A stretch of DNA of 6,047 nucleotides from positions 1 to 6,047 of the forward strand of contig CASBQJ010000192.1 of NCBI GenBank assembly GCA_949127705.1. Direction: 5' to 3'. Shown in pieces: positions 5,716 through 6,047 of this stretch; the first letter of the stretch is position 1, and every line of letters starts with the position of its first letter. The notes under the pieces were generated by a model. It ran no database searches, was not told the DNA's origin, and saw only the letters and a list, made by a program, of their open reading frames with translations. Both the position numbers and the translations under genes were made by a program. This stretch comes from Synechococcales cyanobacterium PMM_0085. Its GTDB lineage: Bacteria; Cyanobacteriota; Cyanobacteriia; Elainellales; Elainellaceae.

Positions 5716-6047
5716 GGCGGTAAAATGTAGGACATGATTTTAATATGCTCTAAATACCTTTGGCAAAGATGAGGAATGGCTTAAACTTTGTTAAGTTATT
5801 GGTTTTCTATGGGGATAAAGATTTTCTTAACTTATTTTAATCATTATCTAAGCATTTTTCATCCAGCTTTTAGAAATAGATTGCATAGTGGATAAATGCT
5901 AAATCGATGACCTGCCAGAGCAACATTTTTGGATGCCAAGTCGGATGCCAAAATTGCAGCTCAGCGTTACAGATTTTCTGAAATAGCATCAATTAACCAG
6001 TAAGCGCGATCGCTATTCTTTTCTAAAGCTATGAATTTTGCAGAGAT
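5716..6047. other. AT-rich intergenic region to window edge
   Basis: I see no supported gene in these 332 bases. Contents are the candidate promoter of the response regulator, a 9-base direct repeat GGATGCCAA at 5931-5939 and 5943-5951, and one HIP1 octamer near 6005. An ATG at 6031 opens a plus-strand frame that runs off the edge after five codons (MNFAE); it could start the next gene but cannot be judged. The stretch 5771-5890 is mostly A and T with no clear hairpin terminator. Confidence 0.6.
5737..5766 (-). promoter_or_regulatory. candidate sigma-70-type promoter for the response regulator
   Basis: On the minus strand TTGCCA (5761-5766, 5 of 6 to consensus) and TAAAAT (5737-5742, 5 of 6) are separated by 18 bases. 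Transcription would start near 5730, giving a leader of about 15 bases to the ATG at 5715. The region is AT-rich, so chance matches are possible. Confidence 0.4.

Noticed and set aside
6031..6047. Start of a new plus-strand gene at the window edge
   Set aside because: Only five codons are visible, with no Shine-Dalgarno, so it cannot be supported.

Overview
The window looks like the chromosome of a cyanobacterium. The HIP1 octamer GCGATCGC occurs 13 times in about 6 kb. The metal-transport proteins closely resemble PacS and the 64-residue Atx1 known from cyanobacteria, and the other families present (J-domain plus TPR protein, DUF2721, receiver-only regulator) are common in that phylum. The genus cannot be fixed from the sequence.

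Layout, left to right. A J-domain/TPR protein gene (37-969, +) meets the end of a minus-strand copper gene cluster head-on, and their 3' ends overlap by 4 bases. Read in its own direction (right to left), the cluster holds: a lipoprotein with two DUF305 domains (start 4695), an Atx1-type copper chaperone (start 3936), a PacS-type Cu(I) P1B-ATPase (start 3653, not the more upstream 3689), and a small two-segment membrane protein (start 1340). Upstream of the cluster on the same strand lie a DUF2721 membrane protein (4810-5298) and a receiver-only response regulator (5323-5715). About 330 bases of AT-rich DNA with no convincing gene close the window.

How the genes fit together. The DUF305 lipoprotein should bind copper outside the cytoplasmic membrane. 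Atx1 carries Cu(I) in the cytosol and hands it to the N-terminal metal-binding domain of PacS, which pumps it into thylakoid or periplasmic space. The small last protein resembles the membrane anchor of a cyanobacterial cupredoxin without its copper domain.

Most notable signals. A MerR-family-style promoter (long 20-base spacer carrying an inverted repeat) sits just before the DUF305 gene and would make the whole cluster metal-inducible, although no MerR gene is in the window. A perfect 11-bp stem-loop lies between atx1 and pacS. The response regulator has Asn in place of the phosphorylated Asp. I see no mobile element, CRISPR array, rRNA or tRNA. The window is best described as a copper homeostasis locus with some unusual regulatory details, not as a wholly new system.
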